A stretch of 9,984 nt of DNA from assembly GCA_030616025.1 (NCBI GenBank), contig JAUWYD010000025.1:1-9984 (forward strand). Reading direction: 5' to 3'. This document shows, piece by piece, positions 1-6,854 of the stretch (the stretch's first letter is position 1; each line of letters starts with the position of its first letter). Made by a program: the position numbers and the translations under genes. Origin of the DNA: Chloroflexota bacterium (GTDB lineage: Bacteria; Chloroflexota; Anaerolineae; UBA7937; B3-Chlor). The notes under the pieces were generated by a model. The model was not told where the DNA came from, made no database searches, and saw nothing but the letters and a program-made list of their open reading frames with translations.

Positions 1-1297
1 CATCTTCGGTGGTGATCATCCCTCCCTCACCTGTGGTCAGGTTCTTGGTGGCATAGAAACTGAAGACCGTTACATCGCTGATGGTCCCCACTATCCTATC
101 CTTGTACTTGGCTCCCGTCGCGTGAGCTGCGTCCTCGATGACCAGAAGTCCGTGCTCCTCGGCGATGGCGCCGATCTCATCCATCTCGCAGGGCTGGCCG
201 GCCAGGTGCACTGGGATGACCGCCTTGGTGCGCGGGGTAATCTTCTTCGTTATCTCGTCTGGGCTTATGTTGAAGGTGTCAGGTCGGACGTCCGCCAGGA
301 TGGGCGTGGCTCCTTGGTGAACGACCACGTTGGCCGTGGAGCAGAAAGTAAGAGGACTGGTGACAACCTCGTCGCCTGGGCCGATTTCGCCCGCGACCAA
401 AGCCAGATGGAGGCCGGCAGTGCAGGAGCTTACTGCGATAGCGTGAGAGCTGCGCACGTACTCGGCGAATAGCTCTTCGAACCTCCTTGTCTTCGGCCCC
501 ATAGTGATCCAGCCAGACTTGAGAGTATCCAGAACCTCGTTGTACTCTTCGTCGCCAAGACAGGGTGCAAGAGGCGGTAGAAACTCCTCCCTCATCGAGG
601 CTGTCTCGCTTTGCTGCTCATCGCTCAGGTCCTTCTGGTAGGTGATGGAGACGGATCCATGATAAGTCTTGGAAGAACTGGTCACTTCCTCCCAGTTCAT
701 GCTTTCATAGAATCGCCTGGCCCGCACATTGTCCGCTCTCACTGATAGGGTGACACGCTCGCAGCCTCTTTTCCTGGCTTCCGCTACGAAGAGTTCGCTC
801 AAGGAGGTGCCCACCCCTGAGCGCCTGGCGGAGGGCTTGACCCCCATGGATATCAGGCTGGCGGTGGACGGTTCTGCGTCGGATCCTGGCTTTGCCTCTG
901 GTTCTTCCCCGGGACCCCGGCCCAAGATGGTGGAGACAGCTTGCCAAGCGAGATCCTTTCTCTCCGCCACCAGGCGAAGTGTCAGCGCAGGCTTCGACAC
1001 CAGGCGCCTACCCAAAGCGAGTAACATGGGGCTCCACGTCTTTCGAAACAGCGATTCTCGATAGGTGGCGTCATTGATCGTGCCGGCGACAAATCCCACC
1101 AAGCATCCGTCTTCGGCCACGGCTACATGAGCGATGGCTTCGGGGTTCTCCAGGTACCAGGCATACATGGCTCCCAGGAAGGACGAACCCAACTGTGTCA
1201 AGTAGTAGCCTGGAAAACATTGCTCGTGAAGGGCCACTACCTGTTGAAGGTGGTCCTGGCGGATCTTCTGATACCGATATTCATCCCAGCCGGGCAT
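1..1297 (-). CDS. GNAT N-acetyltransferase fused to DegT/ArnB-like sugar aminotransferase (3'-truncated by window edge)
   Basis: One uninterrupted frame of 432 residues runs off the left edge. Residues 1-223 form a GNAT acetyltransferase: the acetyl-CoA loop is at about 148-166 (RRSGVG, R158/G161/G163) and the closing motif NVRARRFYESMNW at 190-202. The N-terminal part (FPGYYLTQLG, 28-37) resembles GNATs of polysaccharide clusters. A linker of about 11 residues (SDEQQSETAS) leads to a fold-type I PLP aminotransferase from M235: IGPGDEV (305-311), TPRTKAVIPVH (354-364), EDAAHATGA (388-396) and the probable Schiff-base lysine K418 in FYATKN. These motifs recall ArnB/PseC-type C4 sugar aminotransferases. 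Inference: it transaminates an NDP-4-keto-sugar and then N-acetylates the new amine. ATG 1297 overlaps the upstream gene by 17 nt; TTG 1309 has the better ribosome site. A Pro/Glu-rich insert (126-146) interrupts the GNAT. Substrate unknown; the reading of the fusion is secure unless there is a sequence error. Confidence 0.88.
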   Translation of the reverse strand, partial: MPGWDEYRYQKIRQDHLQQVVALHEQCFPGYYLTQLGSSFLGAMYAWYLENPEAIAHVAVAEDGCLVGFVAGTINDATYRESLFRKTWSPMLLALGRRLVSKPALTLRLVAERKDLAWQAVSTILGRGPGEEPEAKPGSDAEPSTASLISMGVKPSARRSGVGTSLSELFVAEARKRGCERVTLSVRADNVRARRFYESMNWEEVTSSSKTYHGSVSITYQKDLSDEQQSETASMREEFLPPLAPCLGDEEYNEVLDTLKSGWITMGPKTRRFEELFAEYVRSSHAIAVSSCTAGLHLALVAGEIGPGDEVVTSPLTFCSTANVVVHQGATPILADVRPDTFNISPDEITKKITPRTKAVIPVHLAGQPCEMDEIGAIAEEHGLLVIEDAAHATGAKYKDRIVGTISDVTVFSFYATKNLTTGEGGMITTED

Positions 1298-2315
1298 TCT
1301 TGTGTCCAATTCTCGTCCTTCCCACAAGGAGGAAGTGCACTGGTCCCAACAGGAACCCTGTCCCGTATGCGAAGTGGAGGCAGGCGAAGGCCAGGGGCAA
1401 AAGAGGGAGATACTGCCAGCCGTTCCTCGCAGCTATCCGGACCGAGAGAGCTAGCGAGATCAGCAGGTAGCTGCAAGCTATCAAAGCGAAAAGAAGGGCC
1501 AACAGCGGGCTGAAAGGGCTTAGAACGGCGGTAGTCACTAGGCCGGCCACGAAGACAGCGGGAATCAGGTGTCGAACTCTAACCAGCCTGGGATGCCTTT
1601 GGACCACCCTCACTTTGCCAAACCCGTAGCGGAAATACTGGGTCCAAAGATCCCGGAGGGAGGTTCTGCCATAATAGAAGGATCTTATGGCCGGCGCAAG
1701 AAAGAGCTTCCCTCCGTGGCGACGCAGGCGGTAGTTGAACTCATCATCCTCGCTGCCTGCCAACTCCTCGTCGAAGAATCCAATGCGCTCAAACACGTCA
1801 CGGCGATAGGCGCCGAAGGCCAGGGTGTCCACAAACTGCTCCTTTTGAGAGAAGCGGAAGAGGGCATCGCCCACGCCGAAGGGTGAACTCATGGCCAAGG
1901 CTATTGCCTCGGCAGTCCGATTCTCGCCGATAGTCTCGATGGGGCCACCGACGCAATCGGCACCTGTCTCGGCCAGGTACTCCACGCATCGGGAGACATA
2001 GTCTGTTGTAAGATAGCAATGGGCGCTGATTATGGTCAGTATCTCTCCCTTGGCGTTGTTGATGCCTATGTTGAAAGCCACTGGGCTGATCTGCCTTTCA
2101 TTGTCCAAGAGGTGAAGGTTCGGCAGTTTCCCCTTCATCTCTGACACAATTTCCCGCGAACGGTCGCTAGACTTGCCGTCGATCACCAATATCTCAAGCA
2201 GCTCCGCTGGATAGTCTTGCACCGCCAGCGAGTTCAGGCATCTTCCGATGAAGGCTTCCTCGTTGCGCACGGCAATTAGCACCGAAACGAGAGGAAGAGT
2301 GGTCTGCTCGCCCAT
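1281..2315 (-). CDS. ExoA-like family 2 glycosyltransferase with C-terminal membrane segments
   Basis: A 344-residue inverting glycosyltransferase acting at the cytoplasmic membrane, probably adding one sugar to a lipid-linked oligosaccharide. The GT-A domain (about 8-245) opens with PLVSVLIAVRNEE (8-20), has IDGKSSDRS (45-53), the stretch AMSSPFGVGDALFR (141-154) and the acceptor-side acid motif SEDDEFNYRLR (188-198). This combination is typical of succinoglycan ExoA-like enzymes. Three to four hydrophobic segments follow (about 251-267, 270-292, 301-332). The metal-binding position that usually reads as a D-x-H/D motif is S97-A98-H99 here, an atypical substitution. The start at ATG 2315 is chosen because AAGGA sits 7 nt upstream and the family N-terminus begins here; a longer reading from 2489 would overlap the GT4 gene with unrelated sequence. 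The gap to GT4 is 13 nt. Donor and acceptor cannot be predicted. Confidence 0.9.
   Translation of the reverse strand: MGEQTTLPLVSVLIAVRNEEAFIGRCLNSLAVQDYPAELLEILVIDGKSSDRSREIVSEMKGKLPNLHLLDNERQISPVAFNIGINNAKGEILTIISAHCYLTTDYVSRCVEYLAETGADCVGGPIETIGENRTAEAIALAMSSPFGVGDALFRFSQKEQFVDTLAFGAYRRDVFERIGFFDEELAGSEDDEFNYRLRRHGGKLFLAPAIRSFYYGRTSLRDLWTQYFRYGFGKVRVVQRHPRLVRVRHLIPAVFVAGLVTTAVLSPFSPLLALLFALIACSYLLISLALSVRIAARNGWQYLPLLPLAFACLHFAYGTGFLLGPVHFLLVGRTRIGHKNARLG
1316..1323 (-). promoter_or_regulatory. Shine-Dalgarno site inside the GT2 gene, upstream of the GNAT-aminotransferase
   Basis: GGGAAGGA lies 6 nt before an in-frame TTG (1309-1307) but 18 nt before the first ATG (1297-1295). It therefore favours the TTG start (four extra residues, reading MDTR, before the ATG) or simply supports coupled re-initiation. 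It sits within the last codons of the GT2 gene, so coincidence cannot be excluded. Confidence 0.45.
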
Positions 2316-2322
2316 GCTGATG

Positions 2323-2327
2323 TCCTT
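2323..2327 (-). promoter_or_regulatory. Ribosome binding site fixing the GT2 start
   Basis: AAGGA with a 7-nt spacer to ATG 2315, in the 13-nt gap after the GT4 stop codon (2331-2329). It supports the short start over the in-frame ATG at 2489. Confidence 0.7.
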
Positions 2328-2328
2328 G

Positions 2329-3471
2329 TCAAGCCGATGACCCGCTCCCCAACAGGGCCTCGTAGAGTGAAAGGAGCTTCTTCTCCTCGACCAGCCAGTT
2401 GTACCGTTCCCTGGATGCACGAAAGCCGTTCCTTCCCATCCGCGCTGCATCTTGCGGGTTTCGGAGTAGATGAGCCATTGCCAGGGCAATCTGCTCTACA
2501 TTATCGGGTTGCACGAGGAGCCCGCAGTCCACTTCGGAAACAACTTGGCGGATGAAAGGAAAGTCGCTCGCGATGACGGGGATCCCCACGCTCATGTACT
2601 CGAACAGCTTGTTGGGGGTCCCGAGTACGTTGTTGGGCGTGGCTTGAAAACAAAGTAGTCCAGCTAGAGCTCCTTTCAGCAATGGAGGGATCTCCTCGTA
2701 GGGTAGAAGCCCAAGATACTGAAACGGCGCGCTGGATTGGCCGCCATCCAGCAGTGATTTGAATCCTTGGTTGCCCACATGGCCGATGCGGCCGGCGCAG
2801 AGCAGTTCGGCCTCTTCGTCGCTCACGGTCTGGAGGGCCTGGACACACTCGTAGATGCCGCGGTCATCGGAGACGCGCCCCGCATAGACGAAGTATGGTC
2901 TCATGCGCTTGTGGGCCTTCTTAGACTCTCGGTCGACACGCGCGAACCGCTCAATCCTCGAATAGTTTGAGACGGTGACGACGTGGCTCTTCTGGCTGAA
3001 CCGCTCCGACAGGTGTTCATTGACCACTACCACACCATCCATACGCCTTGCCATACTGTCCTCAAAGACCCTGAACATCTGGGAGATGGCTTTGCGGAGG
3101 GCACGAGGTATCCACTCTTTGGTCAGGATATCTTGCGGATAGTTCTCGTGTACGTCGTAGATGATCGGGCTCTTGGTGAGCGCCTTTATCACGCTCACCA
3201 CGACAAGCAACTCGGGATCGTGAAAATGGTACGCATCTGCTCTCTCCCGCAGAGCGATTCTGAGAATGCGGTACCAGTTGAGAGGCCGGAGGGCTCTGCT
3301 CCTCAATTGCGGCAGCCCCAAGACGCGCACCTGGTCCACTACCTTTTCCTTGAAATCGGCGACAGCCACGAGCGTGACTTGATAGCCTGCTTCGGCCAGG
3401 CTCCTCGCCTGCTTTTGGAAGATGCGAACGTCAAAGCACGGGTGGACGGAACTCAGGAGACATACCTTCAT
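2329..3471 (-). CDS. GT4-family glycosyltransferase (GT-B fold)
   Basis: A 380-residue retaining glycosyltransferase of cytosolic/peripheral type. The N-terminal acceptor half shows MKVCLLSSVHPCFDVRIF (1-18), YHFHDPELL (81-89) and IIYDVHENYPQ (103-113). The C-terminal donor half shows FVYAGRVSDDRGI (194-206) and the nucleotide-sugar signature PNKLFEYMSVGIPVIASD (286-303), with E291 in the position of the conserved GT4 glutamate. Length is normal for the family. Its ATG overlaps the epimerase stop (ATGA at 3471-3468), so translation is probably coupled. It lies directly after the UDP-sugar genes, which makes an amino-uronic acid donor such as UDP-ManNAc3NAcA plausible, but that is inference from position only; linkage and acceptor are unknown. 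Confidence 0.92.
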   Translation of the reverse strand: MKVCLLSSVHPCFDVRIFQKQARSLAEAGYQVTLVAVADFKEKVVDQVRVLGLPQLRSRALRPLNWYRILRIALRERADAYHFHDPELLVVVSVIKALTKSPIIYDVHENYPQDILTKEWIPRALRKAISQMFRVFEDSMARRMDGVVVVNEHLSERFSQKSHVVTVSNYSRIERFARVDRESKKAHKRMRPYFVYAGRVSDDRGIYECVQALQTVSDEEAELLCAGRIGHVGNQGFKSLLDGGQSSAPFQYLGLLPYEEIPPLLKGALAGLLCFQATPNNVLGTPNKLFEYMSVGIPVIASDFPFIRQVVSEVDCGLLVQPDNVEQIALAMAHLLRNPQDAARMGRNGFRASRERYNWLVEEKKLLSLYEALLGSGSSA

Positions 3472-4532
3472 GATCTAGCTATGGATGCCAGGTGCTGGGC
3501 TATCTTCTGGCTGGCCTTGCCGTCGCCGAAGATTTGCGGTCGCTCCCCTTGTGGGCGGAACTCCTGGACCGCCCGCACGATCCTCGGCTTGCTCGCTCCC
3601 ACGAGCAGATTCCATCCCGCATCGGTGGTTTCAACCCACTCGGTCTCTTCCCGTAGGGTTACGCAGGGTACGCCGAAGAAGTAGGCTTCCTTCTGCACTC
3701 CCCCCGAATCGGTCAGGATCAGGCGCGCGTTCCTCTCCAGGTCGAGCATCTCAAGATAGCTGACCGGTTCGAGTAGCTTCACTGTTGAGGGCAATTGGTG
3801 GCCCATCTGGGCGATAGCCTGGCTAGTTCGAGGGTGAGCGGGGAAGATGATCTTCTCTTTAAGCTCGCCAAGGGCGGCCAGGATGTTGGAAAGCCTCTGG
3901 GGATCGTCGGTGTTTCCCGGTCGGTGGATCGTGACCAGTAGGTATGACCCGGGTTGGAGATAGAGGGAGCTGAGGATGCGTGACTTTCTATCCACGATGT
4001 CGGAGCTGTGCAGTACAGCATCGTACATTACGTCACCGAGGTTGAACACTCCTTCTGTGATCCCTTCCCTGGCCAGGTTGTGCCTGGCGGTCTCTGTGGG
4101 GCAGAATAGCAGGTCAGCCACGTGGTCCGTCAAGACGCGGTTTATCTCCTCAGGCATGCGCCTGTTGAAGCTGCGCAATCCAGCCTCCACATGGGCAAGC
4201 GGCAGATGAAGCTTGGCAGCCGCCAGGGCGCCCGCCAGCGTGGAGTTAGTATCGCCATAGACCAGGACGCAGTCAGGCTTCTCTTGGCTCAGAGTCTCCT
4301 CGATCCTGATCAGCATCTCTCCTGTCTGCCTGCCGTGACTGGCCGACCCAACCCCCAGATTGTAGTCCGGTTCGGGGATTCTTAGCTCCTCGAAGAATAC
4401 CGCTGACATCGCATAATCGTAGTGTTGGCCGGTGTGGATGAGCAGATGGTCGTGGAGTGTCCGCAACTCCCTATCCAAGGGAGCAGCCTTGATGAACTGA
4501 GGCCGAGCGCCCACGATGGAAGCGACTTTCAT
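3468..4532 (-). CDS. wbpI: UDP-N-acetylglucosamine 2-epimerase family, WbpI-like (UDP-GlcNAc3NAcA 2-epimerase)
   Basis: A 354-residue non-hydrolysing UDP-sugar C2 epimerase. The fold is GT-B-like, opening with VGARPQFIKAAP (7-18). Residues matching the catalytic set of E. coli WecB are D94 (YGDTNS), E116 (HVEAGLRS), E128/E129 (RMPEEINR) and H203 (TIHRPGNTDD); UDP-binding LTDSGGVQKEA is at 273-283. Several segments look more like WbpI than WecB: HTGQHYDYAMS (33-43), IPEPDYNLGVGS (52-63), RSFNRRMPEE (120-129) and LREETEWVE (293-301). This fits UDP-GlcNAc3NAcA to UDP-ManNAc3NAcA as the last step of the pathway encoded just upstream. UDP-GlcNAc to UDP-ManNAc remains possible. It begins 9 nt after the dehydrogenase with only a weak ribosome site and is coupled to GT4 by ATGA. 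Confidence 0.85.
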   Translation of the reverse strand: MKVASIVGARPQFIKAAPLDRELRTLHDHLLIHTGQHYDYAMSAVFFEELRIPEPDYNLGVGSASHGRQTGEMLIRIEETLSQEKPDCVLVYGDTNSTLAGALAAAKLHLPLAHVEAGLRSFNRRMPEEINRVLTDHVADLLFCPTETARHNLAREGITEGVFNLGDVMYDAVLHSSDIVDRKSRILSSLYLQPGSYLLVTIHRPGNTDDPQRLSNILAALGELKEKIIFPAHPRTSQAIAQMGHQLPSTVKLLEPVSYLEMLDLERNARLILTDSGGVQKEAYFFGVPCVTLREETEWVETTDAGWNLLVGASKPRIVRAVQEFRPQGERPQIFGDGKASQKIAQHLASIARS

Positions 4533-4541
4533 TGGAATGAC

Positions 4542-5858
4542 TCAGCGATTTCCCACGCCCTTATAGATGAATCCAAGCTCTCGTGCAGTTCCTTTGTCAA
4601 ATACGTTGCGCCCATCGATCAGGACCGGCGTGGCGACCCATGCTCGCAAGTCTGAGAGACCGACGTTGCGATACTCGTCATGGGCGACCATGATTACCAC
4701 GCAGTCGCTGCCAGTGACGGCTTCCTCCAGATCGATGCTGTATTCGGCGAAATGAGGGTCGTGGATGACCACCGTGGCTTCAAGGGCCTGCAACCTCTCC
4801 ACCAGGGGTACAGTGGGCGAGTTACGAGCATCAGAAGTATTCTTCAGATACGCGTATCCCAGCACTGCCACCTTTGCACCCTTGACAGGCCTGCCCGCAT
4901 CAGCCAGCCCTTCCTCAGCCAGTGCAGCGACATGGAGAGGCATGCTGTCGTTGATCCCTCGAGCGATCGGTATGAGCTTGGGCTGTAGCTTCCCTTCGGT
5001 GCCATGAACCAAGAGCCAGGGATCTTTCGGAGTGCAATGTCCCCCGACTCCTGCTCCAGGTACGTGCATGTCCCTGTAGGGAGACTTGTTGACCAAGTGG
5101 CGCACCTGATAGACGTCAGCCCCGACGTTCTCGCAAAGCAGTGCTATCTCGTTGGCAAAGCCGATTTGCACGTCTCGGTAAGCATTCTCAGTGGTCTTGA
5201 CTAGTTCCGCCGTCAGGGCATCGGTAGTGTCCAGATCGGCCTCAACGACGTGGCCGTACAGCTCCCTGGCCAGCCCCGCGGCTTCGGGACTGATGCCCCC
5301 TATCACTCTGTTGCAGGTCCGAAGACTGGCCAGCAGCTTCCCCGGCATAACCCGCTCCGGACAGTAGGCTAGATGGAAGTCCTTGTCGGTCTTCAGCCCC
5401 GAGGTTTGCTCCAGGAGAGGCTTGACGATCCTCTCCATCGTCTGGGGGGCGATGGTGGATTCGATGACCACCAGGCATCCTGGGCCGAGATTCGGTCCCA
5501 AGTCCCGCAGGGCAGCCCTCAAAGCCTCATAGCTGGGCTTCTTGGACACCCTGTCAACGGGGGTCTCAACGGCGATCAGAGCTACCTCAGCATCCCGGCA
5601 GTCTGAGGAGGCGGTTGTTACCTGCAGTCTTCCTAACTCGATCACCTCAGTCAGCAGTTCACTTAACCCCGGTTCACCGCCGCCGATAGGGCAGATACCT
5701 GCTCCAATCTGGGCCGCTTTCGTCTCATCACGCTCGACGCCCAATACCTGAAAGCCGGCTCGGGCGAAGGAGCAGGCTACCGGCAACCCGACGTATCCCA
5801 AGCCGATCACCGCGACTTTGGCTTTCTTACCACGAATGGCCTGAGCTAGATCCTCCAT
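4542..5858 (-). CDS. UDP-N-acetylhexosamine 6-dehydrogenase (WbpA/WecC-type UDP-sugar dehydrogenase)
   Basis: A 438-residue UDP-glucose/GDP-mannose dehydrogenase family enzyme, performing two NAD+-dependent oxidations of C6-OH to carboxylate. The N-terminal Rossmann loop is GLGYVG (19-24), the ESTIAPQT segment 133-140, and the catalytic cysteine C275 is in GVGGHC, followed by TPKDPWLL. The C-terminal UDP-binding domain begins near 326 (KGAKVAVLGYAYLKNTSD) and ends with IDGRNVF (414-420). In this operon it should supply UDP-GlcNAcA for the following C3 oxidation and amination (the WbpA role). However, YCPERVMPGK (165-174), AYRDVQIGFANE (226-237) and GVGGHC-x3-DPW are closer, from memory, to WecC-type ManNAc dehydrogenases than to WbpA (GLGGHC-x3-DPF). 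The substrate is therefore left open and no symbol given. It starts 3 nt after the upstream stop, with GGAG 9 nt before ATG. Confidence 0.9.
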   Translation of the reverse strand: MEDLAQAIRGKKAKVAVIGLGYVGLPVACSFARAGFQVLGVERDETKAAQIGAGICPIGGGEPGLSELLTEVIELGRLQVTTASSDCRDAEVALIAVETPVDRVSKKPSYEALRAALRDLGPNLGPGCLVVIESTIAPQTMERIVKPLLEQTSGLKTDKDFHLAYCPERVMPGKLLASLRTCNRVIGGISPEAAGLARELYGHVVEADLDTTDALTAELVKTTENAYRDVQIGFANEIALLCENVGADVYQVRHLVNKSPYRDMHVPGAGVGGHCTPKDPWLLVHGTEGKLQPKLIPIARGINDSMPLHVAALAEEGLADAGRPVKGAKVAVLGYAYLKNTSDARNSPTVPLVERLQALEATVVIHDPHFAEYSIDLEEAVTGSDCVVIMVAHDEYRNVGLSDLRAWVATPVLIDGRNVFDKGTARELGFIYKGVGNR

Positions 5859-5861
5859 GCC

Positions 5862-6854
5862 TCACAACTCCACAATCTCGTGCTCACGACCTGATTTCAC
5901 CATGGCCTGGGCCAACGTGAGGGCTCTGATGCCGTCTTCCCCACTCACCTGCGGCTCTCGACCCTCGACCACGGTCTGAACGAAGGACTCCAGTTCTGTG
6001 TGCAAGGGTTCCCGTTTCCTGATTCTCACCTTAATCATGTTCCCTTCCCCCACGCCCTTGAGCATCCCTAGCCGGTCCCAGTCGCTGTCAACGTACTCGT
6101 TCTCGTACAGATAAAGGTCCTGGGTGAGATAGTCGACCGTAAACATGCCCTTTTCGCCGGTGACGTACAACTCTCTTACTTTGGTAGGGGTCAGCCAGTT
6201 GACATCCAGCACGCCCACGACTCCGTTTTCAAACCTCAGCAGCCCCGAGAGTGAATCCTCATGGTGCGTATGGATCTTCTGCTCGGTCTCGGCATAGACT
6301 CTTTTCACGTCAGCCTCGGTCAAGTGACACATCACATCCAAGTCATGAGTGGCCAGATCAATGACCACTCCCACGTCCCGTATGCGACGGGGGAAGGGGC
6401 CGAGTCTCCGGACGTGAATCTGGAACATCTTGCCCAACTGGCCTTCGTCCAGCCTGCGCTTCAACTCCACAACGGCCGGGTTGAAGCGCTCGACGTGTCC
6501 CACCATCAGTTTGACACCCTGGTCCTCGGCTCGTCTCAAGATCTCCTGAGCCCGGGCCACCGTGTCGGCGATAGGCTTCTCCAGTAACACGTGCACACCT
6601 CCGTCCATCATGTCCATGGCGACTGGATGATGGAACTTGGTGGGCACGGCGATGGACGCAAGGTCCAGCGACTCCTTGGCCAGCAGCTCCCTGTGATCGC
6701 TGTAGTACTTCGCCCTGTGGCGGGAGGCAACCTTCTCGGCGAGTTGACTGTTCACATCGCAGACCGCCACCAGATGGACGTCTTCCATCTCGTCATATAT
6801 CCGGGCGTGATTCTTTCCCATGGAGCCCACGCCGATCACGGCAGCTCTGGTCAT
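5862..6854 (-). CDS. wbpB: Gfo/Idh/MocA family NAD-dependent sugar dehydrogenase, WbpB-like
   Basis: A 330-residue oxidoreductase, predicted to oxidise C3 of UDP-GlcNAcA to the 3-keto sugar (WbpB/WlbA reaction). The Rossmann domain (1-120) has GVGSMG (8-13) and the family signature LEKPIADT (91-98), with K93 the expected catalytic lysine. The C-terminal alpha/beta domain carries IDLATHDLDV (165-174), where D166 and H170 match the conserved Asp/His pair. Length is usual. The ATG overlaps the aminotransferase stop (ATGA at 6854-6851). Adjacency to a WbpE-like aminotransferase and a WbpD-like acetyltransferase is the main reason for choosing WbpB from a very broad family (other sugar or inositol dehydrogenases are the alternatives). 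Confidence 0.87.
   Translation of the reverse strand: MTRAAVIGVGSMGKNHARIYDEMEDVHLVAVCDVNSQLAEKVASRHRAKYYSDHRELLAKESLDLASIAVPTKFHHPVAMDMMDGGVHVLLEKPIADTVARAQEILRRAEDQGVKLMVGHVERFNPAVVELKRRLDEGQLGKMFQIHVRRLGPFPRRIRDVGVVIDLATHDLDVMCHLTEADVKRVYAETEQKIHTHHEDSLSGLLRFENGVVGVLDVNWLTPTKVRELYVTGEKGMFTVDYLTQDLYLYENEYVDSDWDRLGMLKGVGEGNMIKVRIRKREPLHTELESFVQTVVEGREPQVSGEDGIRALTLAQAMVKSGREHEIVEL

Noticed and set aside
367..386. 20-nt near-identity with 7700-7719 (one mismatch)
   Set aside because: Both encode the conserved IGPGDEV motif of DegT-family aminotransferases; the flanking DNA is well diverged, so there is no evidence for recent duplication or gene conversion.
705..947. 80-codon minus-strand frame within the GNAT region
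   Set aside because: It is a shifted frame inside the GNAT domain; the correct frame contains the full GNAT motifs and no stop.
1237..1476. 79-codon minus-strand frame across the GT2/GNAT junction
   Set aside because: Out of frame with both well-supported flanking genes, and without motifs.
2316..2489. Upstream extension of the GT2 gene to an ATG at 2489
   Set aside because: It would overlap the GT4 gene by about 160 nt with unrelated sequence; ATG 2315 has AAGGA at ideal spacing.
2983..3684. 233-codon open frame on the plus strand
   Set aside because: It lies opposite the GT4 and epimerase genes, whose proteins are clear family members. Its translation shows no recognisable motif; it is a by-product of GC-rich codon structure.
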